64,000 bases of DNA from positions 744,001-808,000 of the forward strand of contig NZ_SKBR01000003.1 in NCBI RefSeq assembly GCF_013450295.1, given 5' to 3'. A program made the translations under genes and the position numbers. Every line of letters begins with the position of its first letter. Position 1 is the stretch's first letter. The notes below the pieces were generated by a model. The model made no database searches and had not been told where the DNA came from. It saw only the letters and a list, made by a program, of their open reading frames with translations. Positions 1 to 7,716 of this stretch are shown one piece after another. The DNA is from Streptomyces sp. AJS327. Lineage in GTDB: Bacteria > Actinomycetota > Actinomycetes > Streptomycetales > Streptomycetaceae.

Positions 1-166
1 AGCCGAGCCCCATCAGCATGCAGACGAAGTAGGCGGGGGCCGGGAAGGGCTCGGTGCCGAGGAAGAGCGGGGCGACCGTGACCACGGTCGCCAGGGCACC
101 CAGCGCGAAGACGATGCCGCCGACCCGCACGAGAAGATCACCGGGGGTGGGAGTTTCAGCGTTCAC
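1..166 (-). CDS. Small membrane protein, N-terminal part only (runs off the window)
   Basis: The minus strand opens with GTG at 164-166 and stays open to the window edge. The visible 55 residues begin VNAETPTPGDLLVRVGG and continue with a hydrophobic stretch (about residues 15-33) that looks like a membrane segment, a short loop rich in Pro, and the beginning of a second hydrophobic stretch. It lies divergent from the cold-shock gene, the usual setting for a small conserved streptomycete membrane protein. No catalytic motif is visible and the function is unknown. The C-terminus lies outside the window. Confidence 0.6.
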   Translation of the reverse strand, partial: MNAETPTPGDLLVRVGGIVFALGALATVVTVAPLFLGTEPFPAPAYFVCMLMGLG

Positions 167-383
167 ACGCCCAGGGTAGGTCGGTGAGCAAGTGCGCGGG
201 GGAACCAGTCGGTGGCATCTTGTCACGGCGCATTCGGCTATTAACCTGGGTGAGAGCGGGTATCACCCCCGCTCAACGCTTTTTTTCGGGGAATCGGCGC
301 CAGCCCCGACGTATCCGCACGGTTCATTTTTTCCAGCAGCCGCAGCCCGGGCTATCCGGACGAGTTCGAGGACGAGGACAGAC

Positions 384-767
384 GTGCCTACCGGCAAGGT
401 CAAGTGGTTCAACAGTGAGAAGGGCTTCGGCTTTCTCTCCCGTGACGACGGCGGAGACGTCTTCGTCCACTCGTCGGTGCTCCCCGATGGTGTTGACGCG
501 CTCAAACCCGGCCAGCGGGTCGAGTTCGGCGTGGTGGCTGGGCAGCGGGGGGACCAGGCGCTCTCGGTCGCGCTGCTGGACCCGGCCCCCTCGGTCGCGG
601 CCGCGCAGCGCAGGAAGCCCGACGAGCTGGCCTCCATCGTGCAGGACCTGACGACCCTGCTGGACGGGGTCTCGCAGTCGCTGGAGCGCGGCCGCTATCC
701 GGACAAGCAGCACGGCCGGAAGATCGCCGGAATGCTCCGCGCCGTAGCCGACCAGCTGGACGTCTGA
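384..767 (+). CDS. Cold-shock domain protein with C-terminal extension
   Basis: 127 aa starting at GTG 384. Residues 1-66 are a cold-shock (OB-fold) domain with the RNP1-type motif KGFGFLSRD and RNP2-type motif VFVHSSVL, which bind single-stranded RNA or DNA. Ordinary CspA-type proteins are about 67 aa. The additional 60 residues (KPDELASIVQDLTTLLDGV and onwards) form a predicted helical tail as in the longer streptomycete members. The start was chosen at VPTGKVKWFN, where the family begins. The preceding 200 bases have two T-runs (around 280-290 and 327-333), fitting a long structured 5' leader, but no promoter could be fixed. Cytoplasmic nucleic-acid chaperone by family. Confidence 0.9.
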   Translation: MPTGKVKWFNSEKGFGFLSRDDGGDVFVHSSVLPDGVDALKPGQRVEFGVVAGQRGDQALSVALLDPAPSVAAAQRRKPDELASIVQDLTTLLDGVSQSLERGRYPDKQHGRKIAGMLRAVADQLDV

Positions 768-805
768 GCAGCCGGGGACGGCCGCGCGACCTGGAGACGG
801 CTGAC

Positions 806-876
806 ACCGGGAGACGTCTGCGTACCGGGTGAGGTCTGCCGCGTACCGGGAGACGGCTGCACACCGGGTGAGGTCC
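806..876. repeat. Four-copy degenerate tandem repeat (18-21 bp)
   Basis: The motif ACCGGG(A/T)GA(C/G)G recurs at 806, 824, 845 and 863, in the gap between the convergent cold-shock and mqnD genes. It has no coding support and may be part of a transcription end region. Confidence 0.6.
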
Positions 877-905
877 GAGTGCCCGGGCCGTCCGGCCCCG
901 GCCGC

Positions 906-1766
906 TCAGGGGAAGGCGAGGGCGGCCGGCGGCACCGGCGGCACCAGCTCCTGCTCGGCGGCGCGGTCGAGCAGCGTCCGGACCGCGGCGTAGCCCTCGT
1001 CGCCCAGGTTCTCGGTGAACTCGTTGACGTAGAGCGCGATATGCCGCTCCGCGACCTCCGGGTCCATCTCCTGCGCGTGGGCCCGCACGTAGGGCCGGGT
1101 CGTCTCCGGGGCGTACCAGGCGGCGCGGACCGAGGCGCGGAGGGTGCCGGCCAGACCGGTCAGGGCGTCGGCACCGAGGGAGCGGCGGGCGACGATGGCG
1201 CCGAGCGGGATGGGCAGCCCGGTGACCGCCTCCCAGTGCTCCCCCATGTCGGCCAGCTGGTGCAGCCCGTACCGCTGGTAGGTGAAGCGGGCCTCGTGGA
1301 TGACCAGTCCGGCGTCCACCCGGCCGTCCCGCACCGCGGGCATGATCTCGTCGAACGGCAAGACCACGACCCGGCCCACCCCGCCGGGCACCGTGTCCGC
1401 GGCCCACAGCCGGAACAGCAGGTAGGCGGTGGAGCGTTCGCTGGGCACCGCCACGGTCCGGCCGCCGAGCCCGGCCGCCGTGCCGGGCTCGCGGGTCAGC
1501 ACCAGCGGGCCGCAGCCACGGCCGAGCGCGCCGCCGCAGGGCAGCAGCGCGTAGCGGTCCCGCTCGCCGAGCACCCAGGGCAGCGCGGCGTAGGAGATCT
1601 TCAGCACGTCGAGTTCGCCGCGCTCGGCCATGGTGTTGGTGAGGTTGATATCCGCGAACGTCACCTCGGGGGGCGTGGCGCCCGGCACCCGCCCGTGCAC
1701 CCAGGCGTCGAAGACGAAGGTGTCGTTGGGGCACGGCGAGAACGCGACGGACAGCGGGCTGGTCAC
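906..1766 (-). CDS. mqnD: 1,4-dihydroxy-6-naphthoate synthase (futalosine menaquinone pathway)
   Basis: 286 aa starting at GTG 1764-1766. The N-terminus SPCPNDTFVFDAW is the MqnD signature, and the two-lobed periplasmic-binding-protein-like fold is recognisable over the whole length. MqnD converts cyclic dehypoxanthinyl futalosine to 1,4-dihydroxy-6-naphthoate in the alternative menaquinone route. The start overlaps the mqnB stop by 4 bases (GTGA), so the two genes are co-transcribed and probably translationally coupled. The mqnB-mqnD pair next to a cold-shock gene matches the arrangement around SCO4325-SCO4327 of S. coelicolor. Confidence 0.93.
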   Translation of the reverse strand: MTSPLSVAFSPCPNDTFVFDAWVHGRVPGATPPEVTFADINLTNTMAERGELDVLKISYAALPWVLGERDRYALLPCGGALGRGCGPLVLTREPGTAAGLGGRTVAVPSERSTAYLLFRLWAADTVPGGVGRVVVLPFDEIMPAVRDGRVDAGLVIHEARFTYQRYGLHQLADMGEHWEAVTGLPIPLGAIVARRSLGADALTGLAGTLRASVRAAWYAPETTRPYVRAHAQEMDPEVAERHIALYVNEFTENLGDEGYAAVRTLLDRAAEQELVPPVPPAALAFP

Positions 1767-2668
1767 GGCGTGGGCTTCCTCTCTGCGGGGTGCGCACCGG
1801 CGGCGCCGGACGGCCCGCCGGTGCCGGTGGGCAGCGGCAGCGGGGCGGCGAGCAGGTTCCGGAACGCGGTGGTGAGGGTCGTCAGCGCGGCCCCGACGCG
1901 CCAGGCGGCGCGGTCCCGGGGGCCGACCGGGTTGGAGACGGTGCGCAGCTCCAGCACCGGCACTCCGTGGGCCGCCGCCGCCTCCGCCACCCCGAAGCCC
2001 TCCATCGCCTCGGCGGCGGCGCGCGGGTGACGGGCGGCGAGTTCGGCGGCGCGCTCCGCGCTGCCGGTGACGGTGGAGACGGTGAGGACGCCGCCGCACC
2101 GCGCGCCGACCGCCGCCGCGGCGGCCCGCACCAGCGGTGCCGGGGGACGGTGCGTGTCGGTGCCGAAGCCGAGTTCCGTGACCGGCAGGAACCCGTCGCC
2201 GGTCGCCGCCCCGAGGTCCGCGGCCACGATCTCGTCCGCTAGGACCACCGGCACCTCGCCCGCGTCCGGCGCCCCGTCCGTGACCTGTGCCCCGCGCTCG
2301 CCGCGCGGCTCGCCCGTCGTCGCGGCGGGGTCGGGGAACCCGCCGCCGATGCCCGCCGAGACGACCAGCGCGTACGGGTGGCCGCCGAGCGCGGCGGCGG
2401 TCAGCGCGGTGGCGGCGGCCGAGGCGGCGGCCGCCGGGCCGACCCCGCCGGCCAGCACGTCCAGCGTCCCGGCCGCTCCGGAACCCGGCGCGTCGGGGCC
2501 GGACGCGTCAGGAGAGACGGGAGAGAGGGGAACGCGGTGCAGCAACGCGCCGCCGGGCAGGGCCCGTTCAGCGGGCGGCGCGGGCACGGCGCCGGTGACG
2601 GCGTCGCGCTCCGCCTCCACGGCGGTGACGACCAGGATCCTCGGCGGAACGGGGACCGGTGGCGTCAC
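1763..2668 (-). CDS. mqnB: Futalosine hydrolase
   Basis: 301 aa, GTG start at 2668. It belongs to the nucleoside phosphorylase/MTA-SAH nucleosidase superfamily. Visible motifs are ILVVTAVEAERDAV at the N-terminus, the glycine-rich VVSAGIGGGF loop near residue 105, and MEGFGVAEAA carrying the ribose-binding Glu. It splits hypoxanthine from futalosine. Two Pro/Gly/Ala-rich insertions (about residues 45-65 and 115-140) make it longer than many family members. It sits upstream of mqnD with a 4-base overlap and 7 bases downstream of the DUF2771 gene, suggesting one operon. Confidence 0.9.
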   Translation of the reverse strand: MTPPVPVPPRILVVTAVEAERDAVTGAVPAPPAERALPGGALLHRVPLSPVSPDASGPDAPGSGAAGTLDVLAGGVGPAAAASAAATALTAAALGGHPYALVVSAGIGGGFPDPAATTGEPRGERGAQVTDGAPDAGEVPVVLADEIVAADLGAATGDGFLPVTELGFGTDTHRPPAPLVRAAAAAVGARCGGVLTVSTVTGSAERAAELAARHPRAAAEAMEGFGVAEAAAAHGVPVLELRTVSNPVGPRDRAAWRVGAALTTLTTAFRNLLAAPLPLPTGTGGPSGAAGAHPAERKPTP

Positions 2669-2675
2669 CGCGTCC

Positions 2676-3230
2676 TCAGGCGTCGTCGTTCTTGAGCGTC
2701 ACGTTCCAGACGCCCTCGATCTTGGTGCCGTCCGCCTGGACCACGCTGATGGTGGCCTCCTTCTTCGGCAGCGACTGACCGCTCGTCGGGTCCGTGCGCT
2801 CCAGCAGCTCCTTCGCGTCGAAGCTGCGGTAGCTCTTCTTCGTCGGGGCCTCCAGCGGGGCGCCGTCGACGAAGAGCAGCCAGCCGGAGTCGGCGGTGCC
2901 CGGCTCCACGCCGACCCGCACCTTGTCCGTGGTGCTCGCGGTGAGCTTCCCGCCGTCCTTCTCCAGGCAGTCGCGCAGCTCCTGCTGGGACTCCTTGGAC
3001 TTGCTGAGCGTCAGCACCGTCCCGCCGTCGTCGTAACAGGCCGCCTCCACGGAGGCGCTGTCGCTGCCGACGGTCACCGTGGAGACGGGCGTCGGCTTGT
3101 CGCAGGCGGAGAGCGCGAGCAGGCCGAGCGACACGGCACCCACGGCTGTGGCGGTGCGCACGCTCCGTACACCCCGTACGGACCGGCGCGGCTGGGACAA
3201 CGTGCGGCTGCGCCGCGTCGCGATGCTCAT
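2676..3230 (-). CDS. DUF2771-family lipoprotein
   Basis: 184 aa. An Arg-rich start is followed by a hydrophobic segment and the lipobox LLALSAC (Cys about residue 43), so the mature protein should be a membrane-anchored extracellular lipoprotein. The remainder matches the short beta-rich DUF2771 family seen beside mqnB in streptomycetes. The function is unknown. It appears to be the first gene of the DUF2771-mqnB-mqnD unit. ATG 3228-3230 is the only start that leaves a complete signal peptide. Confidence 0.8.
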   Translation of the reverse strand: MSIATRRSRTLSQPRRSVRGVRSVRTATAVGAVSLGLLALSACDKPTPVSTVTVGSDSASVEAACYDDGGTVLTLSKSKESQQELRDCLEKDGGKLTASTTDKVRVGVEPGTADSGWLLFVDGAPLEAPTKKSYRSFDAKELLERTDPTSGQSLPKKEATISVVQADGTKIEGVWNVTLKNDDA

Positions 3231-3947
3231 GCGGGCAGGCTACCGGGCGGTTCCGCTCAGGTGACGCGGGGGTGCGGCGTGCCGCGCCGGGCGGCGGACC
3301 GCCGCCCGCGCACCGTACGGAGCACCCCCGGCGGCCCGAACTCCCCGTGCCCCGCGCGCCTCCCGCCAGGTTCGCCGACCGCCCGGACCGGCGAGATCAC
3401 CGACTCCGGAGCGACCCGTTCGCCGAGCCCGCCCGTCGACTGCCCCGCGCACCCCGTCGACCCGTTCGCCGGTCCGGAGTGACGAGACCACCGACCCTTC
3501 CGTCGACCCGTTCGCCGGTCCGGACTCCCCCGCGCAAGCGGTCCCCGGCACGTCAACCGCCGGGCCCGCCCGGCGCGGCCGCACAGGCTGGCCGTACGGG
3601 TACGGGGCGCCCCGCGCGTCGCCTCCCCCTCGTACGGACACCGCCCCGGGACGCGCCCGGAGCATCCCGGCCCACCCGCCGCCACGTGCGGCGTCGTGCC
3701 CTCCGGCCGACCGGGAGGCGCCGGTCACGGCTCCGTCGACCGGACCGTCCCGGAGGCCAGCCCGGGAAACCGTGGGGTAGCGTGGGTACGCGGTGCGCTC
3801 CACACGGCCCTCGGCGCGGGCGCGGACGTCGCAGCGGCTCCCCGGTCCCGCTCCGTCCTCTCTCCGCCCTCCCTCGGCCGCCGTACGGCCAGCGCACGCC
3901 GATATCGGCGCGACGGCGTAGGAGAGACGATTCTTGATGAGTGCTGT
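3231..3947. other. Gene-free region with a 24-bp direct repeat
   Basis: Open frames exist on both strands, but they are Arg/Pro/Gly-rich shadows without domains or ribosome sites. A 24-bp direct repeat (CGTCGACCCGTTCGCCGGTC followed by CGGA) occurs at 3455-3478 and 3501-3524. The region separates the DUF2771 gene from the divergent DUF3027 gene and must contain the promoters for both. Confidence 0.5.
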
Positions 3948-5432
3948 ATGAGTGCCGCGACGCGACGCTCCGCGCGGAGCGCGAAGGACTCGCCCGCGCG
4001 AGACGCGGCGGACGGTCCGGAGGGCGGCTCACCCGCCGCCCCGCCGCGCGGTCGCACCCGTGCCCGCCGCGCCCCCGACAAGCTGTGCGCGGAGGCGGTC
4101 GACCTCGCCCGCGAGGGCCTGGAGGAGCTGGCCGGGCCGGACGCCGTCGGGGAGTACATCGAGGCGGTGGCGGACGCCGAGCGCGTCGTGACCCACTTCT
4201 TCGCGTGCCGTGAGCCCGGCTACCGCGGCTGGCGCTGGGCGGCCACGGTGGCCCGCGCCTCCCGCGCCAAGGTCGTCACCCTGGACGAGACGGTGCTGCT
4301 GCCGGGCACCGGGGCGCTGCTCGCCCCCGAGTGGGTCCCCTGGAGCGAGCGCCTGCGCCCCGGCGACATGGGCCCGGGCGACCTGTTGCCCACCGAGGCG
4401 GACGACCTCCGCCTGGAGCCCGGCATCTCCGGCGAGGACGACCCGCCGCCCAACTCGGCGCTGCCCGAGGCGGAGGAGTGCCGCGAGGCCGCCGGACGGC
4501 ACGCCGAGCGCCGCCGTCGCGCGGCCCGTGCCGCGGCCGACGCCCGCGCCGAACGCGTCTCCCCGGAGACCGAACGCGTCCCACCGGCGGAGGGCGTCTC
4601 TCCGGAGGAGGGCGCCGCGCCCGCACCGGAGGCTCCCGAGGCCGCCGAGGCCACGGGGCCCGCCGAGGCGCTCCCGGCCGCCGGGGGCGGCACGGCGGTC
4701 GCGGCGGAGGCGCGCGGCCCGGAGGAGCCGCTGGCCGACCCGCCCTCGCGCGGCAGCATCGAGGCGGTCGCGCGGGAGCTGGGCATGGGCCGTAGCCGGG
4801 TGCTCTCCCGCTACGGTCTGCACACCTCGGCGGACCGCTGGGAGGACGCCTACGGGCCGGCGACCCCGATGGCGCAGTCCGCCCCCGCGGCCTGTGTGAG
4901 CTGCGGTTTCCTGATCCCTCTCGCGGGGTCCCTGCGGCAGGCGTTCGGCGTCTGCGCGAACGAGTTCAGCCCGGCCGACGGCCATGTGGTCTCGCTGTCG
5001 TTCGGCTGCGGCGGCCACTCCGAGGCGGCGGTCATGCCGAAACCCCCGCAGCCTCCGCCGCCCGTGCTGGACGAGACGATGATGGACGAACTGCCGCTGC
5101 ACGCCGACGCGGAGGCCGAGCCCCCGGCGTCAGCCCAGGCCGAGGCGTCCGGCGGGGCCCCGGGGACCGCTGAGTCGGCGTCCTCCGGCGCCGGGGACGG
5201 ATCGGCGGGCGGCGGTGACGGCCCGCCGGACACCACCGGGGGCGGAGCGGGCGCGGACAACACCCCCGAGACGACGGCCGGTTCGGCCAACGGCAAGGGC
5301 TCCCGAGCCAGGTCCAGGTCCGGCTCCGGTTCCGGCGGTGGTTCCGGGTCCGGCGGTTCGCGCGGCGGCAGGAGCCGGAGCGGCCGGACGCGCGCCCGGA
5401 ACGGCGGCAAGCGCCCCTCGCGCGGTAGCTAG
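3948..5432 (+). CDS. DUF3027-family protein
   Basis: 494 aa from ATG 3948. Residues about 40-190 and 255-350 carry the conserved DUF3027 segments (KLCAEAVDLAREGLEELAG; ERVVTHFFACREPGYRGWRW; PWSERLRPGDMGPGDLLPTEADD; and a Cys-containing SCGFLIPLAGSLRQAFGVCANE). They are separated and followed by low-complexity Ala/Glu/Pro and Gly/Ser/Arg-rich tails. It is conserved across actinobacteria and has no assigned function. The start region is odd. An 11-base stretch ATGAGTGC(T/C)G(T/C) is tandemly repeated, giving a tiny upstream frame (ATG 3937, four codons) whose TGA overlaps the start as ATGA. The Shine-Dalgarno GGAGAG at 3921-3926 is better placed for that mini-ORF. Confidence 0.85.
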   Translation: MSAATRRSARSAKDSPARDAADGPEGGSPAAPPRGRTRARRAPDKLCAEAVDLAREGLEELAGPDAVGEYIEAVADAERVVTHFFACREPGYRGWRWAATVARASRAKVVTLDETVLLPGTGALLAPEWVPWSERLRPGDMGPGDLLPTEADDLRLEPGISGEDDPPPNSALPEAEECREAAGRHAERRRRAARAAADARAERVSPETERVPPAEGVSPEEGAAPAPEAPEAAEATGPAEALPAAGGGTAVAAEARGPEEPLADPPSRGSIEAVARELGMGRSRVLSRYGLHTSADRWEDAYGPATPMAQSAPAACVSCGFLIPLAGSLRQAFGVCANEFSPADGHVVSLSFGCGGHSEAAVMPKPPQPPPPVLDETMMDELPLHADAEAEPPASAQAEASGGAPGTAESASSGAGDGSAGGGDGPPDTTGGGAGADNTPETTAGSANGKGSRARSRSGSGSGGGSGSGGSRGGRSRSGRTRARNGGKRPSRGS

Positions 5433-5438
5433 CCCGGA

Positions 5439-5474
5439 GCGGAGGGCCGGGCGCACCGCAGCCCGGCCCTCCGC
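5439..5474 (+). terminator. Strong hairpin after the DUF3027 gene
   Basis: A perfect 14-bp stem (GCGGAGGGCCGGGC / GCCCGGCCCTCCGC) with an 8-nt loop lies 6 bases after the stop codon. There is no T-run, as is usual for streptomycete terminators. Confidence 0.75.
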
Positions 5475-6230
5475 CCACCCTTTCCGCCCGCCCTCTCCCT
5501 GCTCTCCGGATCCCCGGATCTCCGGAGCCCCCCGGATCCCCGGATCGATCCCCCCGGGTTCCAGCCCCTTCGGCCCCACCATCCCGTCACCACGGTCCAG
5601 GTCCCGCCTCGCCGCCGGGCCCCAACAGCCCCCTCCGGCCGCCTCCTTCACGTCCGCGCCGCGCCGCTTCCGTGCCGCGCTGAGCTGTCTCCGATCCGTG
5701 CCCGGGCGTTGCCCCTTCCCGGCCGTCGCCCCCTCCCGGGGCGTCGTCCCCTCCCGGCGTCGGTTCGCCCCGGGTCTCGATACCCCCCCGGGGGTCCGGC
5801 GGCCCCGGCTCTCCGGCTGCCCGGCTTCCCTCCCGGTGACCTCACCCGGGCGGTGCTCCCGGTTCGCGCCCGCCCCGCGCTTCGCCGTCCGCTGACGTGC
5901 CGGGCCACGTCCGTGCCCCGCTGACGTGTCCGCTGTCCCGACCGGCGCGTCTGTTGTCCCGTCCGGCGTGTCCGCTGTCCCGTGCCGCGTGACCGGGTGG
6001 CCGCGTGGGCGGGTGTCCGTGTGCCTTCCCGTTCGTCCAACGTCCCCTGCGCGTACGGGCGTTGGCGCCTGGCACGTCCGTCAGCCTCGTCCCCGCCCGC
6101 TCCTCCTTCCTTCACCACGGTCTCCGTGTGGGCGTGGTGCGGGTGGGGACGCGGTGGCTCCGTCGTGGGTGGGGCGGGCTGGGCGGATGGGGGTGGCGAG
6201 GCGGGGTGAACCGGGGCGCGCCGGTCCGAC
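5475..6230. other. Gene-free, repeat-rich region
   Basis: About 750 bases without a supportable gene. It contains degenerate direct repeats (CCCGGATC near 5510-5545; GTGTCCGCTGTCCCG-like units near 5925-5990). Open frames here are Arg/Pro-rich shadows. Confidence 0.5.
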
Positions 6231-6233
6231 CAC

Positions 6234-6295
6234 TTGCCTTACATACGGGTGGGGGGTATATGCTCGTGCTCAACGAGGGGTACCCCGGAGGGGTA
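6234..6295 (+). promoter_or_regulatory. Promoter of the copper chaperone gene with CsoR-type operator
   Basis: A sigma-70-like promoter is visible: TTGCCT at 6234-6239, a 17-base spacer, and TATATG at 6257-6262. Downstream lies a perfect inverted repeat TACCCC-GGA-GGGGTA at 6281-6295, the form of a CsoR operator. A half-similar ATACGGGTGGGGGGTAT sits in the promoter spacer at 6243-6259. A csoR gene 0.6 kb downstream supports copper-responsive repression. Confidence 0.7.
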
Positions 6296-6322
6296 TCACG
6301 TACCACAGAGCGAGGAGAGGTC

Positions 6323-6610
6323 ATGTCCGACTGCTGCACCCCCGACGGAAGCTGCCACACGGGCGAGAGCGGCACCGCCACGACCACCGTGGCCGAGGGC
6401 CAGGTCACCGAGTACCGCTTGGAGGGCGTCAACAGCCCCCACTGCCAGGGGGTGGTCACCAAGGCGCTCAGCGAACTCGACTCCGTCCTCGGTACCGAAG
6501 TGGGCGTCGGTACGGGCCGGTTCACCGTAACCACGGCGGGCGACCCGGACGACGCGCTCATCGAGCGCACCATCGACGAGGCCGGTTACACCTTCGTGGG
6601 CCGCGCCTGA
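6323..6610 (+). CDS. Heavy-metal-associated (CopZ-like) chaperone with degenerate CXXC
   Basis: 95 aa, with GAGGAGAGG ending 2 bases before ATG 6323. Residues about 27-93 form an HMA ferredoxin-like fold (VTEYRLEGVNSPHCQGVVTKAL). The usual metal loop MxCxxC reads NSPHC, so only the second Cys remains. The N-terminus, MSDCCTPDGSCH, supplies three Cys and one His that could bind Cu(I) instead. It is likely a cytosolic copper carrier under the CsoR operator upstream. The partner ATPase gene copA, normally adjacent, is not present. Confidence 0.8.
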   Translation: MSDCCTPDGSCHTGESGTATTTVAEGQVTEYRLEGVNSPHCQGVVTKALSELDSVLGTEVGVGTGRFTVTTAGDPDDALIERTIDEAGYTFVGRA

Positions 6611-6619
6611 CCGTCCCCC

Positions 6620-6648
6620 GGCGCGGGGCCGCCAACCGGCCCCGCGCC
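6620..6648 (+). terminator. Hairpin after the copper chaperone gene
   Basis: A perfect 12-bp stem (GGCGCGGGGCCG / CGGCCCCGCGCC) with a 5-nt loop lies 9 bases after the stop codon. It would separate the chaperone transcript from the small ORF and csoR. Confidence 0.7.
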
Positions 6649-6704
6649 TCCCCCTGTTGGAGCCTTCCGGACCCTCGCGGTCCCTTCTGGTCCAAGGAGC
6701 TGTG

Positions 6705-6878
6705 ATGACGACTGTGACGGCCCGACCGGCCGCACCACCCGACCCCGTGGGGACCGTGCCCACCGACGGAGGTCCCGCCCCGGCCGTGCCCGGCGCACCA
6801 GCGCCCCGCGCCAACCGGCGGCCCCACCTCGCGAGTTCGCGGTTATCCCCGTTGTCCCGCCGAGCGGCCCGCGGGTGA
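6705..6878 (+). CDS. Small ORF between copZ-like gene and csoR; possible copA start remnant
   Basis: 57 aa beginning MTTVTARPAAPPDPVG, with a good AAGGAG 6 bases before ATG 6705. It is Pro/Ala-rich with a basic C-terminus and has no domain. In other actinobacteria copper P-type ATPase genes commonly occupy this place and start with MTT-type leaders, so this may be the promoter-proximal stub left by a copA deletion. That is inference. It may equally be a non-functional ORF. Confidence 0.35.
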   Translation: MTTVTARPAAPPDPVGTVPTDGGPAPAVPGAPAPRANRRPHLASSRLSPLSRRAARG

Positions 6879-6890
6879 GGTGGGGCGGCC

Positions 6891-7172
6891 ATGAGCGGGT
6901 ACGTGGAGCACAAGGACGACGCCCTGCGGCGACTGCGCCGCATCGAGGGCCAGGTACGCGGACTTCAGCGGATGGTCGAGCGGGACACGTACTGCGTCGA
7001 CGTGCTGACGCAGATCGCCGCCACCAACGCGGCACTTCAGTCCTGCGCGGTCTCGCTGCTGGACGAGCACCTCTCGTGCTGTGTGACGGAGGCGATCGTG
7101 AACGGCGGGGCGGACGCGAAGACGAAGGTGGACGAGGCGTCGCGGGCGATCGCCCGGCTGGTGCGCTCCTGA
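6891..7172 (+). CDS. csoR: CsoR-family copper-sensing repressor
   Basis: 93 aa from ATG 6891. All-alpha CsoR/RcnR fold (RRLRRIEGQVRGLQRMVERD). The Cu(I) ligands are visible as Cys35, His60 and Cys64, with the same spacing as Cys36-His61-Cys65 of Mycobacterium tuberculosis CsoR. It should bind the TACCCC-GGA-GGGGTA operator upstream of the chaperone gene and release DNA on Cu(I) binding. The gene begins 12 bases after the small ORF. Confidence 0.92.
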   Translation: MSGYVEHKDDALRRLRRIEGQVRGLQRMVERDTYCVDVLTQIAATNAALQSCAVSLLDEHLSCCVTEAIVNGGADAKTKVDEASRAIARLVRS

Positions 7173-7341
7173 GCGCGAACGCGCCACTCCCGGGGCGCGG
7201 CGTGGGCCGCGCGCCGGGACAGGAGTGGGACCGCCCGTCGCGGGGGAGTTGGATGACCGGCCGCCCGCGCGGCGGCGCACCGTACGATGTGGCACATCTC
7301 GTGTGGCGGCGGGCACCGAGAGGCCGGGAAGGGGAGGGGCC

Positions 7342-7716
7342 GTGCGGCGACTGGGCGACCTGGAAGCCGAGATCATGGACCGGCTGTGGACGTGGCGGCG
7401 CCCCGCGACGGTGCGCGAGATCGTCGACGACATAAACCGCACCCGCGCCGTCGCCTACACCACTGTGATGACGGTGGCCGACATCCTGCACCGCAAAGGG
7501 CTGTTGCGCCGGGTGAAGGTGCGCAGGGCCTGGGTGTACGAGACGGAGCACAGCCGGGAGGACTACACGGCGGAGCTGATGCGGGAGGCGCTCGGCGGGA
7601 TAGAGGACCGCCAGGCGGCGCTACTCCGCTTCGTCGAGCACATGCCCCGGGAGGACGTGGAGGCGCTGCACGCGGCGCTCCGCTCGGTGGGCGGGAGGGA
7701 CGAGGAGTGCCCGTGA
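7342..7716 (+). CDS. BlaI/MecI/CopY-family winged-helix repressor
   Basis: 124 aa. GTG 7342 is preceded by GGGGAGGGG, and the family N-terminus (RRLGDLEAEIMDRLW) begins at once. The winged helix spans residues 1-75 (ATVREIVDDINRTRAVAYTTVMTVADILHRKGLLRR) and is followed by the C-terminal dimerisation helices. The stop overlaps the start of an M56 metalloprotease gene (GTGA), the standard BlaI-BlaR-like pair in which proteolysis relieves repression. The signal sensed is unknown, and no beta-lactamase gene is nearby. Confidence 0.9.
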   Translation: MRRLGDLEAEIMDRLWTWRRPATVREIVDDINRTRAVAYTTVMTVADILHRKGLLRRVKVRRAWVYETEHSREDYTAELMREALGGIEDRQAALLRFVEHMPREDVEALHAALRSVGGRDEECP

